Shown: in pieces, positions 6,935 through 14,322 of the stretch
Numbering within the stretch: position 1 is the stretch's first letter
Layout of the letters: each line of letters begins with the position of its first letter
Source of the DNA: Chloroflexota bacterium
GTDB taxonomy: Bacteria; Chloroflexota; Ktedonobacteria; Ktedonobacterales; Ktedonobacteraceae
Direction of reading: 5' to 3'
DNA length: 20,025 nt
NCBI GenBank assembly: GCA_005881495.1
Contig: VBHI01000012.1
Span: 1-20,025, forward strand
Notes under the pieces: generated by a model
What the model was told of the DNA's origin: nothing
The model's input: only the letters and a program-made list of their open reading frames with translations
The model's database searches: none
Position numbers and translations under genes: made by a program

Positions 6935-7429
6935 TTAAGGAGTGACTTCAAAAATCACTTCCAACTCGACCGGCATCCCAAGCGGCAAACTGGCGACGCC
7001 GAGCACGATGCGGGTCGAGAGTTTCTCTTCCCCGAAAACGTGGACCAGCATTTCCGAAGCCGCATCGGCAACATCCGGATGTTCCCGGAAATCGCCATCC
7101 GTGGCGATAGAGACGCCAAGCCTGACCACGCGGCTCACCTTGTCGAGTGAGCCTAAGTGGTGCCGCGCCGCTGCCAGCACATTCAGGCAGGCGATGGCGG
7201 CGGCCTTGCGTCCATCCTCGACTGTCAATTCCGCGCCCAGCCGCCCAAGATAGGCTGGCTTGCCGCCTGCTACCGGCAACATCCCGCTGAGGAAGAGCAG
7301 GTTGCCGATTTGCACAACCTCCACATACGCTCCCAACGGTGTAGGAATCGAGGGAAGCTCAATGTTGTATTCATGCAATCGCTGTTCTGCGCTAGGCTGC
7401 CCGGCTCGATAAGACAGAGAGTTGTTCAT
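6935..7429 (-). CDS. RidA/YjgF/UK114 family protein (164 aa)
   Basis: Members hydrolyse reactive enamine/imine intermediates or act in catabolic pathways with amines. The family's characteristic C-terminal region is present: STRIVLGVASLPLGMPVELE, where Arg140 aligns with the catalytic Arg of RidA. The N-terminal part (PTPLGAYVEVVQIGNLLFLS) is also typical. At 164 aa it belongs to the longer subgroup. AAAAGGAG lies before ATG 7429. It sits between an SDR and a hydrolase on the same strand (42 bp and 131 bp gaps), suggesting a shared pathway with a reactive intermediate; this is inference. Confidence 0.88.
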   Translation of the reverse strand: MNNSLSYRAGQPSAEQRLHEYNIELPSIPTPLGAYVEVVQIGNLLFLSGMLPVAGGKPAYLGRLGAELTVEDGRKAAAIACLNVLAAARHHLGSLDKVSRVVRLGVSIATDGDFREHPDVADAASEMLVHVFGEEKLSTRIVLGVASLPLGMPVELEVIFEVTP

Positions 7430-7471
7430 AGGATTCTCCTTTTGATTGTAGTGACTACTCCTTTTTGTCGT

Positions 7472-8194
7472 TTACCATTTGCCTAAGTGCGCGCCGCCAT
7501 CGACGTGCAGCACTTCTCCGGTAATATGTGGCGCTTCAGCCAGGAACACGACTGCATCCACGATTTCCTGAGCGTCCGCGATGCTCCCCATTGGGGAAAG
7601 CGTGCGCAGAACATCCTTAGGATCGTCTTGATGCAGCGGCGTATCGACCACGCCAGGAGCGACGCTATTAAAGCGAATGCCTTCTTTGGCATATTCCATC
7701 GCCAGGTTTTTGGAGATGGACTCGATGCCACCTTTGGTGATCATCGCCACGGAAGCCGTAACTCCAGCTATTGGGTGATCGGCGAGCGAGGCCGTGATGC
7801 TCACCACGCTGCCCCCCTTTTTCTGCTCCTGCATCTGCCTGACGGCAAGCTGGCTGAGATAGATGAAGCCATAGAGATTGGTCGAAACGAGCTTCCTGAC
7901 GTCTTCAGCCGTGTAATCAGTAAATGGCTTGGTAAGGAAAATACCCGCATTATTCACCAGCGTGTCGATGCTGCCGAATTGCTCGATGGCTGCATCAGCG
8001 ATTTTCCTGGCCGTGCTCGCCTCGCCAATATCGCCGTCAACCAGTGCAAGCTGCTTCGACGCTTGAAAGCCGGATTTCTCCATGCTGCGCGCGGTGGCCA
8101 CGACCTGATAGCCGCGCTCTAAAAAGGTCTTGACGAGGCATGCACCAATGCCCTGAGAGGCACCGGTAACGATGACGGTTTTTTGCGTTTTCAT
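7472..8194 (-). CDS. Short-chain dehydrogenase/reductase with atypical active site (240 aa)
   Basis: Rossmann-fold SDR: TGASQGIG (10-17) binds NAD(P), NNAG is at 81-84, catalytic-type Ser136 lies in SITASLADH, and Lys154 in TKGG. The usual Tyr four residues before Lys is Ala150, so YxxxK is absent; I recall SDR relatives with the same kind of substitution, so this may be a subfamily trait rather than damage. Full length for a classical SDR, ending HVDGGAHLGKW. AGAGGAG precedes ATG 8194. It follows the AraC gene by 157 bp on the same strand and probably opens the operon with the RidA gene 42 bp downstream. Confidence 0.85.
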   Translation of the reverse strand: MKTQKTVIVTGASQGIGACLVKTFLERGYQVVATARSMEKSGFQASKQLALVDGDIGEASTARKIADAAIEQFGSIDTLVNNAGIFLTKPFTDYTAEDVRKLVSTNLYGFIYLSQLAVRQMQEQKKGGSVVSITASLADHPIAGVTASVAMITKGGIESISKNLAMEYAKEGIRFNSVAPGVVDTPLHQDDPKDVLRTLSPMGSIADAQEIVDAVVFLAEAPHITGEVLHVDGGAHLGKW

Positions 8195-8351
8195 AGTTTT
8201 CTCCTCTGGTTCGTCGTTTGTGTTCTAGCTGAGAACATTGCTCTGCACCACAGTTTCTTGAGAACTAAGGAACTGTTCTCTGCTTACTCTAGCACGAAGC
8301 GAGGAGAGATGCGCCCAGGTTTTTGCGGCAGCACAACAGATTCTTGCGCAG
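8195..8351 (-). promoter_or_regulatory. Control region upstream of the SDR-RidA-hydrolase cluster with two inverted repeats
   Basis: Two related inverted repeats lie in the gap: GTTCT-N5-AGAAC (8222-8236) and GAGAAC-N9-GTTCTC (8260-8280). They share the half-site AGAAC. Such paired sites upstream of the first structural gene and downstream of the AraC-type gene are candidate operators. I see no convincing -35/-10 pair. Confidence 0.4.
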
Positions 8352-9284
8352 TTAACGTGAGGCGCTGGGGAGGAATCCGGTGAGACGCTTGAAGTGCAGC
8401 GCCAGGTGGCTTTCATGTGCAAATCCTACCGCGTGCGCAATGGTGGTGAGGGACCACTTCGTCGTGGAGAGCAACAGTTTGGCTCGCTCAATCCGACGCC
8501 CGATAACATACTGATGAGGAGCAAAGCCGGTTGACGCTTTGAAGAGACGTGCGAAGTGGTAGGGGGAGAGATACGCGACTGCCGCGATGGCAGAGAGCGA
8601 GAGATCCTCGGCCAAATGCTCTTCGATGTAGGTACTGACGAGCCTAAGCGTCGCCCTGTCCAGGCCAACGGCTCTTGGCAGGGAGGGCTGCTTCACCGAC
8701 GAGTGCTGTCTGAGCAGGTGGATACCCAGGATGTTGGCTAAGGACTCCACATAGAGCCTTCCCCCCAGACCCTCTGAGCGTAGCTCTGAGAGCAGCGAGA
8801 GCGCAATGGTCTCGATCTGAGGGTCGAACAGGCCGAGGGTCTGGGCGAACTCAATCGTATCAGGGTCAATGTCTGCCGCGGTGGCAATCTCCTGGATGAG
8901 GGTGGGTGAGAGATACAGATGCAGGTGGCGTACCTCTGCCTCGCGCTCCAGGTGCCAGGCGGTCGGCGCTCCTGCAGGCAAAATGACCACGTTACCGGTT
9001 CCCAGGTGTCCTTGACGCCCGGCGAGCCGTTCTTGAATGGTCGAAGGAGGACTGAGATTGATGACAAGGATATGGCGAGCAAGAGCAGGCAAGGCAAAAT
9101 CATCGAGCGGGTGGATGATCTCGGCCACATCTAGCCCATGCCAGCCCCTTCCGCTGCTCGACAGCACAATATGTTCGGGCGGAACATCGAACATCGTTTC
9201 GTGTGTGCTTTCCTCGAAAGGCGTCTGCTCCACTCCCTGTCTCCCTTCCTGTTGACAAACAGATGCTGCTGATACAGGGGTCAT
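8352..9284 (-). CDS. AraC/XylS-family transcriptional regulator (310 aa)
   Basis: The N-terminal half (about 40-170) looks like a cupin ligand-binding domain (VVILPAGAPTAWHLEREAEVRH). The C-terminal about 100 residues hold the AraC DNA-binding domain with two helix-turn-helix units: LSLSAIAAVAYLSPYHFARLF and WSLTTIAHAVGFAHESHLAL, followed by FKRLTGFLP. It ends shortly after the second unit, as usual. ATG 9284 is assumed; the site before it (GGATGAAG) is weak and Met31 is an alternative. It precedes the SDR cluster on the same strand and is the likely regulator of it; the effector is unknown. Confidence 0.88.
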   Translation of the reverse strand: MTPVSAASVCQQEGRQGVEQTPFEESTHETMFDVPPEHIVLSSSGRGWHGLDVAEIIHPLDDFALPALARHILVINLSPPSTIQERLAGRQGHLGTGNVVILPAGAPTAWHLEREAEVRHLHLYLSPTLIQEIATAADIDPDTIEFAQTLGLFDPQIETIALSLLSELRSEGLGGRLYVESLANILGIHLLRQHSSVKQPSLPRAVGLDRATLRLVSTYIEEHLAEDLSLSAIAAVAYLSPYHFARLFKASTGFAPHQYVIGRRIERAKLLLSTTKWSLTTIAHAVGFAHESHLALHFKRLTGFLPSASR

Positions 9285-9393
9285 ACCTTCATCCTTGAGA
9301 TTCTATCACAGAACTTCCCGTTCTCGGAAGCATTGGTATGGTTTCTCGACTTTGGCAGCAGCCGATGTTGTATCGTTTCCCAACTTCGACACC

Positions 9394-9603
9394 TCACAGC
9401 GTGTAAATGTGATTACTTGATAGTGTAGCTTTTTGATAATTCTATGACGCTTACCACAAACAGCTTTCTCAATGGGAGAGTACTTAGACCTGCCAGCAAA
9501 GGTCTCTCCATCGCTAAGAGAAGAAAAAGGCCATGCTGGCATGACGCTAGATAATTATCAAATTTTGCCGCCATCGAGTAATCACCTTTACACTTTAGGT
9601 GAG
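9394..9603. repeat. About 210-bp imperfect palindromic element
   Basis: The left arm (9394-9449) and the reverse complement of the right arm (9546-9603) match over nearly 58 bp with a few gaps; the best blocks are GTGTAAAnGTGATTACT and TTTGATAATT. About 95 bp lie between the arms. Minus-strand ORFs across it are not recognisable. It may be a MITE or the fused ends of a deleted IS. Confidence 0.5.
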
Positions 9604-9904
9604 GGAGGACAAAAGGATGTTTCGCATATTGCCTGAAATGCTGCATCTTTTACAGGAAAAACCTGTTTTCTCGTACAGTACCTGGTTGAACTCGAAAACA
9701 AGCTTTGTGTCTTTTATCACTTTCGGCCAGCCTTTGCGTCCTCTGGATCACTTTTGCCCGCTCTTTTTATCAGTTTCCACCCTTTCTTCATCTTTTACCG
9801 GCCAGCCTTTGCGTCCCAAAACGGCGAAACTTTGTGTCCTGTGACACTGGCACGCGCCAAAACGCTTCTTGAGCCGCGTTTCTTTCCACTGAGCCACAAA
9901 GGGC
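9604..9904. other. Non-coding stretch with short direct repeats
   Basis: CGGCCAGCCTTTGCGTCC occurs exactly twice (9724-9741 and 9799-9816, 75 bp apart). It is flanked by CTTTGTGTC at about 9702 and 9830. The 81-codon plus-strand ORF through the region (9599-9844) is made of this repeat and has no ribosome-binding site fitting its start, so I do not call a gene. Confidence 0.45.
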
Positions 9905-9933
9905 TTGACAAATTGAAAATAAGAGTATATACT
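9905..9933 (+). promoter_or_regulatory. marR promoter, consensus and apparently leaderless
   Basis: TTGACA (9905-9910), 17-bp spacer, TATACT (9928-9933). The expected start of transcription (about 7 bases after the -10) falls at 9940-9941, the ATG of the MarR gene. No shine-dalgarno sequence exists before that ATG, consistent with a leaderless mRNA. Confidence 0.75.
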
Positions 9934-9934
9934 C
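9923..9934. promoter_or_regulatory. Palindromic operator candidate over the marR -10 box
   Basis: GAGTATATACTC is a perfect 12-bp palindrome overlapping the -10 box. Its core GTATATAC recurs in the 14-bp palindrome downstream of marR. MarR proteins usually bind such palindromes and repress their own gene. Confidence 0.6.
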
Positions 9935-9940
9935 CTAATT

Positions 9941-10426
9941 ATGAACGAACACTTGCATCAACCAAACGCAGCTCAATTGGCTGAGATTAAGGCGACGTGT
10001 GCGTGCGCGAATGTGCGCAAGGCAGCACGCGCCGTCACGCAACTCTTTGATGAGGTGCTGCAGCCGACTGGGTTGCGGTCAACCCAGTTCACGCTGCTGG
10101 TCGCCGTTGCATTGCTGGGTGAAGCGCCCGTGACGCAGCTGGCTGAGGAACTGGTCATGGACCGCACGACGCTCGCGCGCAACCTGAAGCCGCTCGAGAG
10201 CCTGGGGCTCCTCACGATTGAGGCAGGGACGGACCGGCGCAGGCACCTGGTGCGGCTGACTGAACGTGGCCGCCAGGCTTTGGCAAGGGCGCTGCCCTCT
10301 TGGGAACAAGCACAGCACCAGGTGGTCACGCGCCTGGGACACGAGCAGTGGCACGCGCTCCGAGCCGAACTGAAAGCAACGGAGTTTACCCTGAGGAACG
10401 AAGGGACGCTTGCCCAGTCGTTCTAG
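9941..10426 (+). CDS. MarR-family transcriptional regulator (161 aa)
   Basis: Winged-helix regulator of the MarR family. The DNA-binding core runs from about 55 to 120: VTQLAEELVMDRTTLARNLKPLE is the helix-turn-helix and GTDRRRHLVRLTERGR the wing. The helices outside it form the dimer interface. Cys residues near the N-terminus (TCACANVRKAAR) could be redox-sensing but this is speculation. The start is at the transcription start (see promoter). It likely represses itself and the epimerase/hydrolase genes downstream, both of which are decayed. Confidence 0.9.
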   Translation: MNEHLHQPNAAQLAEIKATCACANVRKAARAVTQLFDEVLQPTGLRSTQFTLLVAVALLGEAPVTQLAEELVMDRTTLARNLKPLESLGLLTIEAGTDRRRHLVRLTERGRQALARALPSWEQAQHQVVTRLGHEQWHALRAELKATEFTLRNEGTLAQSF

Positions 10427-10444
10427 GGTTTTTTTGTGGTAATA

Positions 10445-10458
10445 CGTGTATATACACG
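10445..10458. promoter_or_regulatory. 14-bp palindromic operator candidate upstream of the epimerase gene
   Basis: CGTGTATATACACG is a perfect palindrome containing the same GTATATAC core as the site at the marR promoter. It lies 18 bp after marR and 58 bp before the epimerase start, so it is a probable second MarR site. No strong -35/-10 pair stands out near it. Confidence 0.6.
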
Positions 10459-10516
10459 AAATGAGCAAACACCGTTATAAGAGAAAAAGATGCATATCCC
10501 GAAAGGTAGGAAACAG

Positions 10517-11490
10517 ATGAAATACTTTGTCACCGGCGCGACCGGCTTTGTCGGTGGTCGCGTGGTACGTCAACTGCTTGAAGCTGGACACGAAGTGGTG
10601 ATTCTCGCGCGCAATCCCGTGAAGGCCAGCGGGCAGTTTGGGCCGAGTGTGAGGATTCACCAGGGCGATATCACAGAGAAAGAGAGCCTGCGCAAGCCAA
10701 TGGAGGGCGTGGATGGCGTCTTTCATATCGCGGGCTGGTATAAAATCGGCGTCAGAGACAAAAGCCAGGGCCAGCGCATTAATGTCGAGGGCACGCGGAA
10801 TGTCTTGGAAACCATGCAAGAACTGGGCATCCCGAAAGGCGTCTATACCAGCTCTGTCGTTGTCTACTCTAACACGCACGGCCAGCTTGTCGATGAAACG
10901 TACCGCTTTGATGGACATACCTTTCTGAATGAATACGAGCGCACCAAGTGGGTGGCGCATTACCAGGTGGCCGAACCCATGATCGAGGCTGGTCTGCCGC
11001 TGGTGATTGTGCAGCCGGGACCAGTCTACGGCCCCGGTGATACCAACATTGTGCATGCCGTCCTGGCCCAGTACTTGCAGCGCAAACTGCCCTTGCTGCC
11101 GACCGTCACCGCTTCTTCCTTCGTGCATGTTGACGATGTCGCACGCGGTCACATTCTGGCTATGGAGAAAGGCCGACCTGGCGAGTGCTACAACCTCACT
11201 GGCGATACCTACACCCTGGTAGAGACCATGCGTCTAGCTGAGAAAATCACCGGTGTGCCTGCCCCGCGTTTGAAGGCCTCGCCCGCCGTGTTCAAAACGC
11301 TCTCGGTCACCTGCGTACCATTGCCGGCGTCACCTACCTGGGCGACTACAGCAAGGCGAGCCGCGAACTGGGCTACCAGCCTCGCGCCTTCGAGGCCGGC
11401 CTGGCCGAAACGTTGCATCACGAGATGGAGTTGTTGGGAATGAAAGCGCCAGCACTGGCAGGGTACCCTTTTGGGCCGACAAACGCATGA
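10517..11490 (+). pseudogene. NAD-dependent epimerase/dehydratase, frameshifted near the 3' end
   Basis: Extended SDR. TGATGFVGG (about 5-13) binds NAD, and YxxxK is present as YERTK in FLNEYERTKWVAHY; PGPVYGPGD follows. The start at 10517 is preferred over 10490 because GGTAGG precedes it and MKYFVTGATG is the natural N-terminus. After SPAVFKTLS (about 11300) the frame gives nonsense; the true C-terminus LRTIAGVTYLGDYSKASREL and on to TGA 11488-11490 lies in another frame. From memory, homologues have roughly 20-40 more residues between these parts, so an internal deletion is likely in addition to the frame change. It is probably under MarR control and no longer makes a normal enzyme. Confidence 0.75.
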
Positions 11491-11576
11491 CCGCTCAGGC
11501 TTTCAGCGTCACCATTCGTCGCGCCGCTTCCTACATTGTGTGTCTTGTGTGTCGCCAGGAAGGAACTACAAAATGA
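11487..11576 (+). CDS. 29-codon ORF bridging the epimerase and hydrolase genes
   Basis: ATG 11487 overlaps the restored stop of the epimerase as ATGA, and TGA 11574-11576 overlaps the ATG of the hydrolase as ATGA. The 29-residue peptide starts MTAQAFSVTIRRAASYIV and has no recognised family. Exact 4-bp overlaps at both ends are typical of translational coupling, so its role may be to carry ribosomes to the next gene. It could also be chance; no separate ribosome-binding site is seen for it. Confidence 0.35.
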   Translation: MTAQAFSVTIRRAASYIVCLVCRQEGTTK

Positions 11577-12189
11577 CCACTCTCCCGAACATCGTCCTTG
11601 TCCACGGCGCCTGGGCCGACGGCTCCAGTTGGAGCGCCGTCATCGAGCGCCTGCAAGCCGACGGCTACACCGTCACCGCACCCCAATTTCCGTTGACCAC
11701 GTTGGCCGCTAACGTCGCCCGGCTGCGCCAGGTGCTGACCCGCCAGAACGGACCGACCATCGTCGCCGGCCACTCCTACGGCGGCCAGATCATGACCGCG
11801 CTGGGCACGGACGCGCCCAACGTCGTCGGTCTGGTCTACATATCGGCCTTCGGACTTGACCAGGGTGAATCGATAAGCGCGGTGCGGAGCCGATGGGGAC
11901 CGCCGAGCCCGGCACAGGCGCACCTCGACATCGACCAGCAGGGCTTCGCCTGGCTGCCAGAGGACGACTTCGTACACCACTTCGCCGCTGACGTTGATCC
12001 AGTAAAAGCCAGGGTCATGTTCGCGGTGCAGCAGCCATTGGCTGGAACCGCCTGGCAGGAGGTGATGGGGGTCCCAGCGGTGCCACTACCGTCGAAGTCC
12101 CCACGAACCATGTGGCGATGGTCTCCCACCCCGATGACGTGGTGAAGCTCATCGAGACGGCTGCCCAGGCTGTGTCGGTCACAAACTAA
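11573..12189 (+). pseudogene. Alpha/beta fold hydrolase with internal deletion and frameshift
   Basis: Small esterase-like alpha/beta hydrolase. HGAWADGSSW (about 11-20) and nucleophile elbow GHSYGG are present, as is the lid region. AGGAAGGAA precedes ATG 11573. After WQEVMGVPA (about 12080) the reading changes: the true C-terminus GATTVEVPTNHVAMVSHPD to TAA 12187-12189 is in another frame. In relatives I recall, about 40 residues including the acid residue lie between these two motifs, so the gene has lost that piece. The catalytic His is probably the one in TNHVAMVSHP. The product would be inactive. Confidence 0.75.
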
Positions 12190-12246
12190 GCACCTCGCCC
12201 ATTCAGGAGACTCCGGCGCTCATGGTGCTTCGAGTTCTTAGACGGG

Positions 12247-12530
12247 TCAGTTGCCGATGAGTCCAGAAACGCCAAGTCCTGCGAACCCGAAGACCCACAG
12301 GATGTTGAGTCTCGTAAAGTCGTACCGACCAAGCCATTGGCATACTCAAGTTGTCTCCAAGCCTCTTGCGAAAAGGGGAGGGCTAATTGATAGGTGGGCA
12401 AGGTTTGTATCAGCGCCAACTCCCCCATCAGGTCCGCTTTGGTTAACCCTTGAGCTGGCACCCGAACAATCTCTTCACTTCCCACGAATTGCGCAACGAG
12501 GTGGGAAAGGGTAGCGGTAGAGTAAAGAAA
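12247..12530 (-). pseudogene. C-terminal remnant of an unidentified membrane protein
   Basis: Reading minus strand from the IS boundary near 12530, one frame gives TLSHLVAQFVGSEEIVRV and further to LPFSQEAWRQLEYA. It then shifts frame, near 12340, to WLGRYDFTRLNILWVFGFAG and LGVSGLIGN before TGA at 12247-12249. The second part is a clear transmembrane helix at a C-terminus. The two parts together look like the tail of one membrane protein with a single frame error; the 5' part was removed by the IS that starts near 12531. I do not recognise the family. Bases 12190-12246 show nothing. Confidence 0.4.
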
Positions 12531-12531
12531 T

Positions 12532-12582
12532 GAGCCTTCTTTAAAAGGGAAAGTACATGAAAATCCCTTGAGAAGGAGGCTC
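12532..12582. repeat. Imperfect inverted repeat at the left end of the DDE-transposase element
   Basis: Arms of 19 bp (12532-12550 and 12564-12582, 15/19 paired) with a 13-bp loop, beginning GAGCCTTCT. The right arm holds the ribosome-binding site AAGGAGG for ATG 12584, so the hairpin could mask it. The left arm could be the terminal repeat of the IS. Confidence 0.45.
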
Positions 12583-12583
12583 T

Positions 12584-13779
12584 ATGACCACTATCGCCTA
12601 TCCCCTGTGAATATCCAGACCTCTGCGCAATCTGTGGCCTCGATTCCGGCCTGGTTCGGGGAAATCACTTTGCTGGTTCACCACCTCCAGCACCAGGGCG
12701 TGCTTGCAGCTATTGAAGAGCAGGTGCGCTTTGCCCGTCGTCGCTTCGGACGGTACGAGGTGATCGATTTTCTCGCCGTCCTGTTCGGTTATGCAATCAG
12801 CGGCGAACGCACCCTGGAAGCCTTTTACGAGCAGATCCAACCCTGGGCAAGCGCGTTCATGGCGCTCTTTGGACGCGATCGAAGCCCTGCGCACGCTCTT
12901 TCTGAAAGATCTGCTGGCTCGCCCTCTGCACAAAGAGGAGCAAAGAGCTGGGTTATGGGACCGACAAGGAAGTCGGTGGGTTGTCTTCGACGTTGATGGC
13001 ACACGTGAGGCCGCCCGCCAACGAGCCTTGCCACAAACGCCAGATCGACCCTCTCCCCAGCGTCGCTTGCGCCCTATCTGCGCCCCTGGCTACACCGGGC
13101 GCAAACGTGGCGAAGTCGTGAGAACGCGCACCACAGTACTTCAAGCTCATACGCATCAGTGGATCGGCACTTGTGGAAATCCTGGCAATGGCGAATACCG
13201 GGCAGAACTGCGTCGAGCAGTGGCGGCCATGCAAGACTATCGGAAGCGCGCACAATCACCCCGAAGAGCGTGCGAGGCTCGCGCCTGGATGGGCAATATG
13301 GCACGGGAGCCGTCCTCGCCGATCTGGCAGGACTCGCGTATGTCATGCGTGGCAAAGACTATCAAATCTTGAAGCGAGCCGAGGTCCAGGCTCGCCTGAA
13401 ACTGCCTCCCGATCAGCACCTGACCCACCCGGAAAGTGGGATAGTACGCGCGCTCTACGACTGCCCTGATCTGTCCTTGGGACCAGAGGGTATGCGGTGC
13501 CGGGTGATCGTGGCAACTCATCCTGCCGGGACAACCAAGAGTCGGATTGGCGTCACCCGCTCCGGCGTGGTCTACGAACTCTTCTTGACGAATCTCCCCC
13601 AGAGCGCGTTCACCGCTGCCGATGTCGTGGCGCTGTATCTGCATCGCGGGGCGTTTGAAAACGCCCTGGCCGATGAAGACCAGGAACAGGACCCAGACCG
13701 CTGGGCAAGCCATGCTGCAATGGGCCAGGAGTGCTGGCAGATCATCTCGCAATGGATATGGAACCTGCGCCTGGAACTA
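12584..13779 (+). pseudogene. DDE transposase, family not assigned, at least three frame changes, cut by MITE copy 2
   Basis: Start: AAGGAGG precedes ATG 12584, which reads MTTIAYPL then stops; the gene continues in another frame as VNIQTSAQSVASIPAWFG. A second change and probable deletion near 12880 joins ALFGRD to IEALRTLFLKDLLARPL. A third near 13265 leads to RLDGQYGTGAVLADLAGL. Candidate catalytic residues are Asp in VVFDVDGTREAARQ, Asp in RLDGQYG and Glu in RGAFENALADEDQEQD. The final part YELFLTNLPQSAFTAADVV and WIWNLRLEL runs straight into MITE copy 2 at 13780, whose TGA ends the frame. It is inactive. The family is likely in the IS4/IS1380-like clan, but I cannot name it. Confidence 0.75.
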
Positions 13780-13904
13780 GCGCTACTTTGTTGACTCGGG
13801 ATTTTGCCTTGGTTTAAACCCATCAAATAGTGTCGATCTGAGCTCAAATTGCTCAGGATATATGTCCGAATCAGGCGCGATTTCCCGAGTCAACAAAGTA
13901 GCGG
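13780..13904. mobile_element. 125-bp MITE, copy 2
   Basis: Identical to copy 1 (3733-3857) except the last base (G for C). It is flanked by TA (13778-13779 and 13905-13906) and inserted in the last preserved codons of the DDE transposase. Its right TA directly abuts the left end of the IS630/IS701 mosaic. The near identity over 125 bp suggests recent movement. Confidence 0.85.
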
Positions 13905-13966
13905 TAGCGGTACTTTGTTGACACAGGTGGCTGCGAAAAGATTGAGCCAGATGGCATAATGGAAAC

Positions 13967-14312
13967 ATGCGAGCATATACTCAAGAGCTGAGACAGCAGG
14001 TTCTTCGCGCAGTTGACGAGGGCATATCCAGAGTTGAGATCATCGAACGCTTCCAGGTGTCGCGGGCGACCATTAAGCGCTACCTGAAGCAGAGGCGTGA
14101 GACAGGAAACGTTCTGCCACGACCCATTCCCGGGCGTCCGCCGAGGAAAAAAGCTGCGTTGCAAATAGGCGTGCAAGAACTGTTGGAAGCCCACCCCGAG
14201 GCTAGCCAGCGAGAATAGTGTCAGTGGTGGGAGGCTGAGCATGGCATGGCTGTAAGCCGAGCTTCGATGAGCCGGGCAATTCATGTCCTTGGCTGGACGC
14301 GGAAAAAGGGGA
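13967..14312 (+). pseudogene. IS630-family transposase, N-terminal third with a nonsense codon
   Basis: The N-terminal helix-turn-helix is clear: MRAYTQELRQQVLRAVDEGI then VSRATIKRYLKQRRETG. The frame stops at TAG 14216-14218 (SQRE*), but the same frame goes on as CQWWEAEHGMAVSRASMSRA and VLGWTRKK, the expected continuation, so TAG replaces a codon that is usually Tyr in this family. Similarity ends near 14312 where the IS701 tail begins. The DDE catalytic domain is absent. No ribosome-binding site is obvious before ATG 13967. Confidence 0.75.
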
Positions 14313-14322
14313 GGAGCACATC

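Noticed and set aside
6915..6937. T-rich hairpin AATAC-GTATT with a T tract as terminator
   Set aside because: It has the T-tract only on the plus strand, where no gene ends; stem of 5 bp is too short to support.
6408..6938. Plus-strand 176-codon ORF
   Set aside because: Antisense of the alpha/beta hydrolase, extending into the gap; no domain.
7487..8122. Plus-strand 211-codon ORF
   Set aside because: Antisense of the SDR gene.
9306..9646. Minus-strand ORFs (about 77 codons) within the 210-bp palindrome
   Set aside because: Composition follows the inverted repeat; no family, and no ribosome-binding site before the start.
10475..11152. Minus-strand 225-codon ORF
   Set aside because: Antisense of the epimerase gene; no recognisable motif or ribosome-binding site.
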